A stretch of 58,434 nt of DNA from Ensifer sp. MPMI2T (GTDB lineage Bacteria; Pseudomonadota; Alphaproteobacteria; Rhizobiales; Rhizobiaceae): assembly GCF_004827385.1 (NCBI RefSeq), contig NZ_SRXN01000038.1, forward strand, positions 1 to 58,434, read 5' to 3'. Under the pieces are notes generated by a model that saw only the letters and a list, made by a program, of their open reading frames with translations, had not been told where the DNA came from and searched no databases. This document shows, one piece after another, positions 17,394 to 26,309 of this stretch. Both the position numbers and the translations under genes were made by a program. How positions within the stretch are numbered: the stretch's first letter is position 1; every line of letters starts with the position of its first letter.

Positions 17394-17969
17394 ATGCCTC
17401 GCCCCAAAACCTTGCCCGACGAAGACGTGCTCGACATGGCGCTCGCGATCATGCGGAGGCAAGGGCCGGACGCGCTGACCTTCGCAGCGCTCTCGGCCGG
17501 CTGCGGCCTTTCCGCCTCGACGCTGGTGCAGCGCTTCGAAAGCAAGGCCCGCCTCATCCACGCGGCGCTCTCGCAGGCGTGGGACCGGCTCGACCGCCAG
17601 ACGCAAGAACTTGCGAAGAGCACACCGAAAACACCCGAAGGCGCAGTGGCGTTGCTCGTCGGCCTTTCCGGCGACTATGGTGGCATCGAATCCTATGCCG
17701 ACGACCTCATGATCCTGCGCGAGGACTTGCGCGATCCGGCACTCCGCTCCCGCGGCGCGCAGTGGCGTGACGTGTTGTCTCAAGCGATCGAGGCGCGCTT
17801 CGCCGGCGTGCCCGCCGCTCCCGCCGGCATCGGCCTGATGATGGCCTCCCAATGGCAGGGCGCCCTTCTCTGGTGGAGTTTTGACCCGCGCATGCCGGTC
17901 CAAGACTACGTCCGCGAAAGCCTCGACCATTTCGTTGCCGCGTTCACGGAAACATCTTCGGGACCATGA
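17394..17969 (+). CDS. TetR family transcriptional regulator
   Basis: A 191-residue regulator. The N-terminal helix-turn-helix is at about residues 8-55 (LDMALAIMRRQGPDALTFAALSAG, then LSASTLVQRFESKARL). The C-terminal ligand domain is diverse, with Trp-rich QWQGALLWWSFDP near the end. It is divergent from the SDR gene and, by position, the local repressor of the 12-17.3 kb cluster, presumably relieved by a pathway substrate or CoA ester. The ligand cannot be predicted. Confidence 0.9.
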   Translation: MPRPKTLPDEDVLDMALAIMRRQGPDALTFAALSAGCGLSASTLVQRFESKARLIHAALSQAWDRLDRQTQELAKSTPKTPEGAVALLVGLSGDYGGIESYADDLMILREDLRDPALRSRGAQWRDVLSQAIEARFAGVPAAPAGIGLMMASQWQGALLWWSFDPRMPVQDYVRESLDHFVAAFTETSSGP

Positions 17970-18163
17970 AGGCGTCGGCTCTTTCTCCCTCATCTTCGTA
18001 TTCCTCCGTCTTACGCCAAGCAGGCATTCCCGCATCCGCTGGCGGAAAGACTACCATTCCTGTCCGCCGGCCATCCCGGGGCGAAACCTCCCCTTTTTCC
18101 CACCGCGATTGCGCCCTATAGTCATGGCGCGACGGCATCGGCCCGAAGACAAGGGATTTCGAC

Positions 18164-18838
18164 ATGGCGCTTACCCTCTATCTCCATCCGCTCGCCTCCT
18201 TCTGCCATAAGGTGCTGATCGCGCTCTACGAGACCGGAACGCCCTTCGAGAGCCGGGTGGTCGACCTGGCGGATGCGGACGAGCACTCCCGCTTCCTCGA
18301 TCTCTGGCCAGTCGGCAAGATTCCGGTGCTGCATGACGACGCCCGCCACCAGACGGTGCCGGAAACTTCGATCATCATCGAATATCTCGAGCGCCACTAT
18401 CCCGGCAGAAGGCCGCTTATTCCGCTCGGCGCGGCGCAGGCCCTCGAAGCACGGCTCTGGGATCGCTTCTTCGACCTCTATGTCCAGGTGCCGATGCAGA
18501 AGATCGTTACCGACAAGCTGCGCGCGACCGGCGAAAATGACCGGCGCGGCGTCCTCGATGCGCGCGCGGCGCTGCCTGTCGCCTATGACATGCTCGAACG
18601 GCAGGTGGCCGACAGGACTTTCGCAGTCGGCGAGAGCTTCACGATTGCCGATTGTGCCGCCGCCCCCGCCCTCTTCTACGCCGGTATAGTCGTGCCTTTC
18701 GACGGCACGCATCCCAATCTCGCCGCCTATTTCGAGCGGCTGCTCGAGCGCCCCTCGTTCCAGCGCACGCTCGTTGAGGCGCGACCTTACTTCCCCCTGT
18801 TTCCTTACCATGACGCGATTCCCGCGCGCTTCCTTTGA
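18164..18838 (+). CDS. glutathione S-transferase
   Basis: A 224-residue GST. The N-terminal thioredoxin-like domain begins MALTLYLHPLASFCHKVLIAL, with the active-site segment SFCHK. The cis-Pro motif GKIPVLHDD and the GSH-binding PETSIIIEYLERHYPG follow. The C-terminal helical domain contains FTIADCAAAPALFYA. It conjugates glutathione to electrophiles in the cytosol. It is the second GST in the window and not closely similar to the one at 12004. It is followed by an aldo/keto reductase after 71 bases. The 194 bases upstream hold no other gene. Confidence 0.93.
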   Translation: MALTLYLHPLASFCHKVLIALYETGTPFESRVVDLADADEHSRFLDLWPVGKIPVLHDDARHQTVPETSIIIEYLERHYPGRRPLIPLGAAQALEARLWDRFFDLYVQVPMQKIVTDKLRATGENDRRGVLDARAALPVAYDMLERQVADRTFAVGESFTIADCAAAPALFYAGIVVPFDGTHPNLAAYFERLLERPSFQRTLVEARPYFPLFPYHDAIPARFL

Positions 18839-18909
18839 CGTCGCGCACTGTAGGACATCATGCGAAGGAACGCACAGGACGCTGTCGAAAAACACGGAAG
18901 GATCGGGAA

Positions 18910-19959
18910 ATGGAATACCGTCTGCTCGGCCGCTCGGGCCTGAAAGTCTCGACGATCACCATGGGCACCATGACCATCGGCGGCGAAGGCAAATTCGCCC
19001 AGGTCGGCAATGTCGGCCTCGACGAAGCGCGCCGCTATGTCGATCTTTGCCTCGATGCTGGTGTCAACCTGATCGACACCGCCAATGTCTATTCCGCCGG
19101 TGCATCGGAGGAGATCATCGGTGAAGTTCTCGGCGGCAAGCGCAAGAACGGCGTGCTGATTGCGACCAAGGCGCGCTTTTCCATGGGGCCCGGCCCAAAC
19201 GACGGCGGCCTCTCGCGCCATCACCTGATCAGCGAATGCGAGGCGAGCCTCCGGCGGCTGAAGACGGACGTCATCGACCTCTACCAGGCGCATCAATGGG
19301 ACGGCCAGACGCCGCTCGAAGAAACGATTGCCGCGCTGGACACGCTCGTCAACCAGGGCAAGGTACGCTACATCGGCTGCTCCAACTATTCCGGCTGGCA
19401 CATCATGAAGGCGCTCGGCATCAGCGCGCGCGAACATCGCCACCGCTTCGTCAGCCAGCAGATCCACTACACGCTGGAAGCCCGCGAGGCCGAATACGAG
19501 CTGATCCCGATCGCGATCGACCAGGGCCTCGGCGTTCTCGTCTGGAGCCCGCTCGCCGGTGGTCTGCTTTCCGGTAAGCACCGGCGCGGCCAGACGCCGG
19601 AAGGCACCCGCCAGCTCGCCGGTTGGAACGAGCCGCCGATCCGCGACGAGGAGCGGCTGTGGAAGATCGTCGACATGCTGGTGGCGATCGCTGGTGAGCG
19701 CGGCGTCTCGCCCGCGCAGGTGGCGCTTGCCTGGCTGATCGGCCGCAAAGGTGTGACCTCCGTCATCATCGGCGGGCGCAAGGAGGAACAGTTCCGCGAC
19801 AATCTCGCCGCGGCGAGCCTCAAGCTTACCGACGAGGAGCGCGAGCTGCTCGACGCGGTCAGCCTGCCGCCGGTGATCTACCCCTATTGGCACCAGCTAT
19901 GGACCGCAAAGGATCGCCTCGGCGAGGCAGACCTGTCATTGCTCGGGCCACATGTTTGA
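18910..19959 (+). CDS. aldo/keto reductase
   Basis: A 349-residue (beta/alpha)8 NADPH-dependent oxidoreductase. It starts MEYRLLGRSGLKVSTITMGT. The catalytic tetrad is visible: Asp and Tyr in LIDTANVYSAGASEE, Lys in LIATKARFS, His in DLYQAHQWDG. The C-terminal cofactor-binding region is VTSVIIGGRKEEQFRDNL. It would reduce aldehydes or ketones; the substrate is unknown. The start at 18910 is chosen because the N-terminal family motif begins there. The gene is convergent with the cyclase gene, with only 13 bases between stops. Confidence 0.93.
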   Translation: MEYRLLGRSGLKVSTITMGTMTIGGEGKFAQVGNVGLDEARRYVDLCLDAGVNLIDTANVYSAGASEEIIGEVLGGKRKNGVLIATKARFSMGPGPNDGGLSRHHLISECEASLRRLKTDVIDLYQAHQWDGQTPLEETIAALDTLVNQGKVRYIGCSNYSGWHIMKALGISAREHRHRFVSQQIHYTLEAREAEYELIPIAIDQGLGVLVWSPLAGGLLSGKHRRGQTPEGTRQLAGWNEPPIRDEERLWKIVDMLVAIAGERGVSPAQVALAWLIGRKGVTSVIIGGRKEEQFRDNLAAASLKLTDEERELLDAVSLPPVIYPYWHQLWTAKDRLGEADLSLLGPHV

Positions 19960-19972
19960 ACTGCCGCGCCTC

Positions 19973-21811
19973 TTATTTCGTCGCTTTCAGAAGCCCCTGG
20001 AAGCGCGGGAGGGAGCGGATCGAATCGAGATCGGAATCGTTCCGGATCCAGGCATGAAGCTCCGGCGAAACGAGCGGAAGTGAGTGTTCCAGCAACTCCA
20101 TGGCCTGCTCCTGCTCTCCGAGCAGCGCGTAGGCGCAGGCGTTGTTGTAGCATGCCCGCGCGTCCTCCGGATCGATGGCGTTGACCCGCGCGATCAAATC
20201 CAGCGCGCGATCGCGTTCCCCCAAGGCTGCGCATGTGCACGCGCCAAGCTGGGCGGCATCTGAGCTTTCCGGGTGCAACACCATGCTCCGCTCCACGCGC
20301 TCCAGGCCGATCCTCATGAATCTTTCCTTCTCTTCCAGCTGGCCGAGGCGGTCCAGTGCGTTTCCGGCAAGAACCGGAGAACGGTAGTCGTCGGGGCGGA
20401 TCTCGGCGGCGCGCTCGTAATGCTCGACGGCTTTCTCGTATTCGCACCGGACAAAACAGTGGCGCGCAAAGAAGTAGTGCGCCTCGTGGGAGTTCGGATC
20501 GAGCGCAAGCGCCCGCTCGAAGGCGAAGGCCGCCTCCTCGTAGCGTCCGACGGTCGAGAGCGCGTAGCCATGCGATGCATGCACCTCGGGCAGATCTGGG
20601 TCGAGGTCCAGTGCCTTGGCGCACGTCTCGAGGAGGGACTCTGGCGGAATGTTCACGCCGTGGAATCCGCAGAGGAAAGAATCGCAGTCTGCGATACCGG
20701 CATAGGCACGAGCGAAATGCGGATCGAGTTCCGCCGCGTATGTGAACATCCGCCGGGCGTGCTGCAGGGACGCCTTCGTCATCGTGTGGAAAAGCTCTCG
20801 CCCTTTGAGGCAATAGTTGTAAGCCTCGACACTCGCTGTGGCGGGCTGCTCTTTCCTCTCCCTTGGCAGAAGCCTGATCTTCAATTGGGTGACGATCGCC
20901 TCCGTGATCTCATCCTGAATGTCGAAGATGTCGGTGAGGTTCCGATCGTAACGTTCGGCCCAGACGTGCCGTCCATCGCTGCCATCGATCAACTGTCCGG
21001 TGATGCGCACGCGCTGGCCCGCCTTGCGCACACTTCCTTCGAGCAGGAAGCTGACGCCGAGTTCGGCCGCCACCCGCTGCGCCGTCACCCGCGTGCCCTT
21101 ATAGGCGAAGACCGTGTGCCGGGCGACGACGGAGAGGCCGGAGATTTTAGAGAGATCCGTGATGATGTCCTCGGTAATGCCGTCCGAAAAATACTCCTGC
21201 GCGGGATCATCGCTCATATTGTTGAAGGGCAGAACGGCGATGGACGGCTTGTGCGCCGTTGCCGGCACGCGATCGGACCCGCTTGCCGCGTGCGGAGCAT
21301 CGAGAACGACGTTGTAGACCCTGACCGGCCGTTCAATGTTCTTCAGGAGCTGTTCGCCGGCATCCTCGAAGATGAGATCGAGCCGGTTGCCGACATGCTC
21401 GCGCACCGCAGCCGACACCGCCACACCACCCGGTTTCGCGAAACTCTCGATCCGTGCGGCGATGTTGACGCCGTCGCCGAAGATGTCGTCGTTCTCGACG
21501 ATCACGTCGCCGATGTTGACACCGATGCGAAACTCGATCCGCCGGTCCGCCGGCACGGCCAAATTGCGCGAACGCATCTCCTTCTGGATCTTGGCCGCGC
21601 AATCGACGGCGCTCACCACGCTCTCGAACTCGACCAGCATGCCATCGCCGATCAGCTTGACGATGCGCCCCTGATGGTCGGCGACCATGGCGTCCACCAG
21701 CTCCGCCCGATGCGCTGTCAGCGCCGCGAGCGTTTCCGCCTCGTTCGTTCCCATGAGGCGACTGTAGCCGGCCACATCGGCCGAAAGGATCGTGGTGAGG
21801 CGACGCTTCAT
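19973..21811 (-). CDS. class III adenylate/guanylate cyclase with TolB-like and TPR regions
   Basis: A 612-residue protein. The N-terminal cyclase domain (about 1-165) has the metal-binding Asp in TTILSADVAGYSRLMG, a second in VKLIGDGMLVEFES, and the transition-state Asn/Arg in FGDGVNIAARIESF, so it looks active. A TolB/FlgO-like segment follows (SIAVLPFNNMSDDPAQEYFS, about 188-330), then TPR repeats to about 600 (YNYCLKGRELFH, YEEAAFAFERALALDPNS, YEKAVEHYERAAEIRPDD). It presumably makes cAMP in response to protein partners bound by the TPRs. No transmembrane segment is evident. Rhizobia carry many such cyclases; this one has no cognate partner gene nearby. Confidence 0.92.
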   Translation of the reverse strand: MKRRLTTILSADVAGYSRLMGTNEAETLAALTAHRAELVDAMVADHQGRIVKLIGDGMLVEFESVVSAVDCAAKIQKEMRSRNLAVPADRRIEFRIGVNIGDVIVENDDIFGDGVNIAARIESFAKPGGVAVSAAVREHVGNRLDLIFEDAGEQLLKNIERPVRVYNVVLDAPHAASGSDRVPATAHKPSIAVLPFNNMSDDPAQEYFSDGITEDIITDLSKISGLSVVARHTVFAYKGTRVTAQRVAAELGVSFLLEGSVRKAGQRVRITGQLIDGSDGRHVWAERYDRNLTDIFDIQDEITEAIVTQLKIRLLPRERKEQPATASVEAYNYCLKGRELFHTMTKASLQHARRMFTYAAELDPHFARAYAGIADCDSFLCGFHGVNIPPESLLETCAKALDLDPDLPEVHASHGYALSTVGRYEEAAFAFERALALDPNSHEAHYFFARHCFVRCEYEKAVEHYERAAEIRPDDYRSPVLAGNALDRLGQLEEKERFMRIGLERVERSMVLHPESSDAAQLGACTCAALGERDRALDLIARVNAIDPEDARACYNNACAYALLGEQEQAMELLEHSLPLVSPELHAWIRNDSDLDSIRSLPRFQGLLKATK

Positions 21812-22011
21812 CGAAAAACCCCTCGCTCCGCAGATGAAACTTATCAGGTTTGGTCCAGGACGGCATCAGATTTAGGATTACGTTCTTGCTCATGCGCCGA
21901 GCGGGCGCGGCGATCGTGTGCGGCCGCCACGCGCGGCTGGCGGGCACCCCTTCGCCGACCTCATTGCTGTGCTTGTTACAGGGATGAGGGTGCCCCTTGA
22001 AATGCCACGCT

Positions 22012-22027
22012 TATATCATATGATATA
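22012..22027. promoter_or_regulatory. perfect 16-bp palindrome before toxin-antitoxin operon
   Basis: TATATCATATGATATA is exactly self-complementary. It lies 25 bases before the antitoxin ATG in a GC-rich context and overlaps where the promoter should be. Antitoxins of this class usually autorepress through such a site, so it is the likely operator. Confidence 0.65.
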
Positions 22028-22052
22028 GAAGAGGAAATCAGAGGAGACGATC

Positions 22053-22457
22053 ATGTCCAGTCCGCAGCCCGCAATGGTCCCGGATCGGGGCGCGGCGAAA
22101 CAGGAAGAAGCCGTCATCGTCAAGGCGGTGGTGCGCGCCTGCGAGTTCTGGAAGCTGACCAATAAGGAGTCGGCCGAGCTCTTCGACGTGCCAATCGCCA
22201 CCTGGAACCGCATGAAGGCCGGCGACTTCCGTGGCAAGCTCGACCAGGACAAGCGCACGCGCGCGAGCCTGATTGTCGGCATCTTCAAGGGACTGCGCCT
22301 CTTCTTCAACGGCCCCCTCACCTATGAGTGGCCGAAATCGGTCAACACCGGCCCGGTCTTCAACGGCAAGACGCCGGTCGCCACGATGATCGAGGGCGGC
22401 ATACCTGCGATGCTCCGCGTCCGCCGCTATGTCGACGGGCTGCGCGGTGGCCTATGA
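22053..22457 (+). CDS. antitoxin with Xre-like/MbcA-ParS toxin-binding domain
   Basis: A 134-residue protein. The N-terminal Xre-like helix-turn-helix region is at about 20-65 (VVRACEFWKLTNKESAELFD, IATWNRMKAGDF). The C-terminal DUF2384/MbcA-type domain carries FNGKTPVATMIEGGIPAMLRVRRYVDGLRGG, in which the final segment occludes the toxin active site in known family members. It starts after AGAGGAGA. Its last four bases overlap the start of the RES-domain gene (ATGA), which is typical of coupled antitoxin-toxin pairs. Confidence 0.9.
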   Translation: MSSPQPAMVPDRGAAKQEEAVIVKAVVRACEFWKLTNKESAELFDVPIATWNRMKAGDFRGKLDQDKRTRASLIVGIFKGLRLFFNGPLTYEWPKSVNTGPVFNGKTPVATMIEGGIPAMLRVRRYVDGLRGGL

Positions 22458-23143
22458 CTACGGAGGTCGACTTCACCGATCCCGCCACCGTCCGGCTGAT
22501 CTCGACCGCCTACATCACAGAGCCAGCGGTAAGGCCCCTCTGTGACAACGACGACGAGCTGGAAATCCTCAACCGGCTGGAGGCGCAGACCTCGGCGCGG
22601 CTGAGCCCCATCGCGCTGCCATCCGGCGTCAGCCCGGCCGAACTCTTGAACGAATCCTTCGGCTATGGCTGGTCTCTGATTAACGCCGCCTTCTGCCATG
22701 CCCGCCCGCCAGGCAACCGCTTCAATGGTGAGGAGCGCGGTGCCTGGTATTGCGCGTTCGGGCCGCTCGCGAGCGAGACCTGCCAGGCGGAAATTATCTT
22801 CCACCGCACGCGGGCCCTCCGCGACGCTGGCAATTTCAACGACATCGGCCACTATCGCGAACTGATCGCCGGCTTCCTCTGCCGTTTCCATGACGTGCGC
22901 GGCGAAAAGGGCGCGGCCTATCTCGATCCCGATCCGGCAATCGCCTACCCGGCCGGCCAGGCTCTCGCCGGCACTATCATTGCCAAGGGCGGCAATGGCG
23001 TGATCTATCCCTCGGCGCGCCACCCCGAGGGCGAATGTCTCGCCGTCTTCCGCCCCTCGGTCATCCAGAACATCCGCCAAGGCCGCACGATAAGCTTCGA
23101 ATGGAGAGGCTCGCCGGTGCCACGCATCTTGTCCGAGGGGTAA
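22454..23143 (+). CDS. RES-domain toxin
   Basis: A 229-residue RES protein. The conserved Arg, Glu and Ser are visible as NRFNGEERGAWYCAFGPLAS (Arg), ETCQAEIIFHR (Glu) and IYPSARHPEGE (Ser). Characterised relatives (MbcT, RES-Xre systems) degrade or modify NAD+ and halt growth. The start overlaps the antitoxin stop by four bases. The gene ends 3 bases before the convergent TetR gene. The N-terminal part (about 1-60) is longer than in minimal RES proteins. It is a complete, apparently functional toxin. Confidence 0.9.
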   Translation: MTTEVDFTDPATVRLISTAYITEPAVRPLCDNDDELEILNRLEAQTSARLSPIALPSGVSPAELLNESFGYGWSLINAAFCHARPPGNRFNGEERGAWYCAFGPLASETCQAEIIFHRTRALRDAGNFNDIGHYRELIAGFLCRFHDVRGEKGAAYLDPDPAIAYPAGQALAGTIIAKGGNGVIYPSARHPEGECLAVFRPSVIQNIRQGRTISFEWRGSPVPRILSEG

Positions 23144-23146
23144 CGC

Positions 23147-23833
23147 CTACGCGGCGAGAAACGCACGGGCGAAGCCCGGTTCCGTGACCTGGATCGACCC
23201 TTCCGGCAGCTTCAGAATCCGCTCCACGGCTAGACCATAGCTCTGCATCCAGCCGTCGAGCATGGCCGCCGCGCTCTCGACGTCGCCGGCTTCCGCCTGC
23301 TGCAAGGCGCGATACATGACCTTGGCGACACCGAGCCTCAGATTGAGCAGCATCAGCGCCATCGCCTCGGGATCGGGCGCATCGAGGCTTCCCTCCTCTT
23401 GGCCACGCCTCAGGATTTCGGTCATGAACGGCAGGGTGACCGCGATCAATGCCTCGTCGATGCGATGATAGAGCACGATGTTTTCAGGCTTGAAGAGCGC
23501 ATTGAAGGTGTTCTTCAACTGCGGGGCCATGTCCACCTTCATGCGCCGCGAATTGGCAAAAAGCGCATTCAGACGACCGACGGCGTCGAGCGAAGGATCC
23601 TCGAGAAGCGGCCGCATTTCGTCCAGGCTCAGGCGGGCCATGCGCGCGGCAAGCGCCTCCAGCAGCGCCTCCTTCGACGCGAAGTAGTGGTAGAAGGCGC
23701 CCTTGGACAGGCCTGCCTCCCGGATGACGTCGTTGACCGTCGTATTCTCGTATCCGCGTTCGAAGAAAAGACGCTGCGCGCAATCGATCAGTTCGTTCGT
23801 TCGGACATCCGGCGATTTTATAATTCGAGCCAT
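23147..23833 (-). CDS. TetR/AcrR family regulator of adjacent efflux operon
   Basis: A 228-residue TetR regulator. The helix-turn-helix is at about 10-55 (RLFFERGYENTTVNDVIREA, LSKGAFYHYFASKEALLEAL), a strong match to the AcrR subgroup. The ATG at 23833 is chosen because AGGA precedes it and the conserved region starts just after; the frame extends to 23857. It is divergent from the adaptor gene at 24035, with a perfect palindrome in between. It very likely represses that exporter operon and itself. Confidence 0.92.
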   Translation of the reverse strand: MARIIKSPDVRTNELIDCAQRLFFERGYENTTVNDVIREAGLSKGAFYHYFASKEALLEALAARMARLSLDEMRPLLEDPSLDAVGRLNALFANSRRMKVDMAPQLKNTFNALFKPENIVLYHRIDEALIAVTLPFMTEILRRGQEEGSLDAPDPEAMALMLLNLRLGVAKVMYRALQQAEAGDVESAAAMLDGWMQSYGLAVERILKLPEGSIQVTEPGFARAFLAA

Positions 23834-23909
23834 GGTCGTCCTGGAATGGGGCGTCACGTCTTACGGTGATATCGGCCGCGGACAAACCCGCAGCGGATCT
23901 AAGACTTGA

Positions 23910-23934
23910 TAATAGACCGACGGTCGGTCTATTA
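23910..23934. promoter_or_regulatory. perfect 25-bp TetR operator
   Basis: TAATAGACCGAC, one central G, then GTCGGTCTATTA: both 12-base arms are exactly complementary. It is 76 bases upstream of the TetR ATG and 100 bases upstream of the adaptor ATG. The core GACCGACGGTCGGTC is of the type bound by AcrR-like repressors. Confidence 0.75.
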
Positions 23935-24034
23935 CTAGAGCGAACCACTTTCAGGTGGAATGCTCCAGATCAAAGTGTGGTTTGCCCTTTGCGCTTTAGT
24001 TCAAGCACGGCGTTCTAGAGGCAAGGCGTTCCGG

Positions 24035-25060
24035 ATGGAGAGAGATCTCGTGCGGTTGAAGCGTTACGCAATCGGCATTGCAATGGCCGCGGCAGTGGGT
24101 GCGGCGGCTTACTGGTACGTCTCCCGTCCGGCGCCCGTGACCGTGGTGACGCCCAAGCGTGGCGATGCGGCCGAAATCGTCTATGCGAGCGGCGTCGTGG
24201 AACCACGCACCTGGGCCAAGGTCACGCCCACCGTGCGCGAGCGGATCGTCGAGCAATGCAATTGTGAGGGCGAGCGGGTGGAAAAGGACCACGTGCTCGC
24301 GCGCCTCGACGACACGGAGGTGCGCGCCACACGCGGTGAACTCCAGGCGCGGCTGTCGCTGGCGCGAGAGGAATATCGCCGCAAGCTCGCCCTTTCGGCG
24401 CGCAACACGGTCAGCGTGCAGGAGGTTGACAGGGCCCGCACCGAAGTGGCGCAATTGGAGGCGCTGGTGGCCGCCCAACAGGCACGGCTCGCAAGCTACG
24501 TGCTGCGCGCGCCGAGCGCCGGCCAGGTGCTGCGCCAGGACGGCGAGATCGGCGAGGTCGCGGAGCTCGGCACTGTGCTCTTCTGGGTCGGCGAACCCAA
24601 GCCCCTGATCGTCGAGGCCGAGGTGAACGAGGAGGACATCCCGCGCGTCGAAGTGGGTCAGCGGGCGCTGTTGCGGTCCGACGCGTTTCCCGGGCGTGAA
24701 CTGGAGGCGGTTGTCGACATCATCACGCCGAAGGGCGATCCGGTGACGAAGACCTACCGCGTCCGCTTCCGCCTGCCCGACGACACGCCGCTCAGGATCG
24801 GCATGTCCACCGATGTCAATGTGATCGTGCGCCAGTCGCCGAACGCGTTGATCCTTCCATCGGGCGCCATCAGCGGCAAGCGGATCGCCGTGGTCGAGGG
24901 CGGTGACGTGCGCTTGCGCGAGATCGAGACCGGCATACGCGGCACGGGCGGCGTCGAGGTTCTTTCAGGACTTGAGGAAACGGCACAGGTCATCTCCCCC
25001 TTCCCTGCCGAGCTTGCAGAGGGCACGCGCGTGACCATTGCGGGAGGCGGCAGGAACTGA
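24035..25060 (+). CDS. HlyD/DevB-type periplasmic adaptor of an ABC exporter
   Basis: A 341-residue membrane-fusion protein anchored by an N-terminal membrane segment (about 9-29, YAIGIAMAAAVGAAAYWYV). The split lipoyl domain reads ASGVVEPRTWAKVTPTVRER and YVLRAPSAGQVLRQDGEIGE. A short coiled-coil hairpin separates the halves, then comes a beta-barrel (PLIVEAEVNEEDIPRVEVGQ). The start at 24035 follows a weak purine-rich site; the frame extends to 23960, but that segment lacks family similarity. It forms an operon with the permease (7 bases downstream) and the ATPase. Confidence 0.9.
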   Translation: MERDLVRLKRYAIGIAMAAAVGAAAYWYVSRPAPVTVVTPKRGDAAEIVYASGVVEPRTWAKVTPTVRERIVEQCNCEGERVEKDHVLARLDDTEVRATRGELQARLSLAREEYRRKLALSARNTVSVQEVDRARTEVAQLEALVAAQQARLASYVLRAPSAGQVLRQDGEIGEVAELGTVLFWVGEPKPLIVEAEVNEEDIPRVEVGQRALLRSDAFPGRELEAVVDIITPKGDPVTKTYRVRFRLPDDTPLRIGMSTDVNVIVRQSPNALILPSGAISGKRIAVVEGGDVRLREIETGIRGTGGVEVLSGLEETAQVISPFPAELAEGTRVTIAGGGRN

Positions 25061-25067
25061 GGCCATC

Positions 25068-26309
25068 ATGCATCTTATTCTCGATATCGCATGGACGCAC
25101 ATCGCCGGTCGCGGCCGCCAGACCTTTGTCGCGATAGTCGGCGTGGCCGTCGGCGTCGGCTTCTCCATTGCGATGGCAGCGCTGATGCAGGGTGGCCAGG
25201 ACGATTTTGTCCGCCAACTCGTCGACACCATGCCGCATGTCGAGGTCAGCGACGAGCAGCGTTCGGCACGCCGGCAGCCGGCGGAGGACGTCTTCGAGGT
25301 CGCCGCCATATCGGGCTTGCGGCCGCGCGACGATCGCCGCGGCATCATCAACCCTACGGCAGCGCAAGCGTGGCTCGATGAATGGACCCCGGGGCGGTTC
25401 GCCGCAAGGCTCAACGCCGAGGGCGTCATCCGCTATTCCGGCCGCGAGGTCGGCGCCGTGGTGATCGGCATCGATCCGGAAAGGGAAGCAAGCGTCTCGC
25501 CGATCGTCGAGGATTTCCGCGAGGGAAGCTTCGATGCGCTCACCGCCGGCGGCAACAATGTGGTGATCGGCGATACGATGGCTTCGAGACTGGGCGCCGG
25601 CCTTGGCGATACAATCACCGCGGTATCGTCCGAGGGGCTTACCCGCAACTTCAAGATCGTCGGGCTGTTTCACACTGGAACGACCGCGCGTGACGAAGGC
25701 GAGGCCTATGTGCTGGCGAAGAATGCACAGATCCTTTCCAACCGGCCGAACGCGATCAACCGGATCAGCATCAAGCTCGACAATCCGAATGCCGCCCCCG
25801 CGATTGCACGGCGCGTCGAGGCGGAACTCGGCTACAAGGCGGTTGCCTGGCAGGAAGCGAACGAATCCATCCTGGAGGCGCTCGTGGTGCGCAACGTCAT
25901 CATGTACACGGTCGTGGCCGCCATAATGCTGGTCGCCGGCTTCGGGATCTTCAACATCATCTCGACAATCACCCACGAGAAGGCGCGCGACATCGCGATC
26001 ATGAAATCGCTCGGCTTCTCGGAGGCCGACATGCGACGCCTCTTCGTGCTCGAAGGGGTGGCAATCGGCGGCGCAGGTTCGCTCTTCGGCTGGGCGCTCG
26101 GATTTTCCATCACCTATGCGCTTTCCCTCGTGCACTTCGAAATTGCCGCCACCGGCCAGGAAATGACGCGGCTGCCGATCGCCTGGAGCATGCTCCACTA
26201 CCTGATCGCCACGGCCTCCGCGCTCGGTTCCGCGGCGGTCGCCGGCTACCTGCCCGCGCGGCGCGCGGCCCATCTCAATCCGGTCGACATCATACGGGGC
26301 GCGACATGA
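25068..26309 (+). CDS. ABC exporter permease (FtsX/MacB-like, LolC/E type)
   Basis: A 413-residue inner-membrane protein. TM1 is near residues 15-40 (TFVAIVGVAVGVGFSIAMAA), followed by a large periplasmic domain and three C-terminal TM segments (about 275-300, 325-350 and 375-400). IMLVAGFGIFNIISTITHEK followed by RDIAIMKSLGFSEADMRRLF is the FtsX-domain signature with its coupling helix. With the HlyD-like adaptor and LolD-like ATPase it forms a tripartite mechanotransmission exporter, probably for a lipid, lipoprotein or small toxic compound. It overlaps the ATPase start by four bases. Confidence 0.92.
   Translation: MHLILDIAWTHIAGRGRQTFVAIVGVAVGVGFSIAMAALMQGGQDDFVRQLVDTMPHVEVSDEQRSARRQPAEDVFEVAAISGLRPRDDRRGIINPTAAQAWLDEWTPGRFAARLNAEGVIRYSGREVGAVVIGIDPEREASVSPIVEDFREGSFDALTAGGNNVVIGDTMASRLGAGLGDTITAVSSEGLTRNFKIVGLFHTGTTARDEGEAYVLAKNAQILSNRPNAINRISIKLDNPNAAPAIARRVEAELGYKAVAWQEANESILEALVVRNVIMYTVVAAIMLVAGFGIFNIISTITHEKARDIAIMKSLGFSEADMRRLFVLEGVAIGGAGSLFGWALGFSITYALSLVHFEIAATGQEMTRLPIAWSMLHYLIATASALGSAAVAGYLPARRAAHLNPVDIIRGAT

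Noticed and set aside
20273..22000. 575-codon plus-strand open frame
   Set aside because: It is a shadow of the cyclase-TPR gene on the minus strand; composition is Arg/His-rich and low-complexity.
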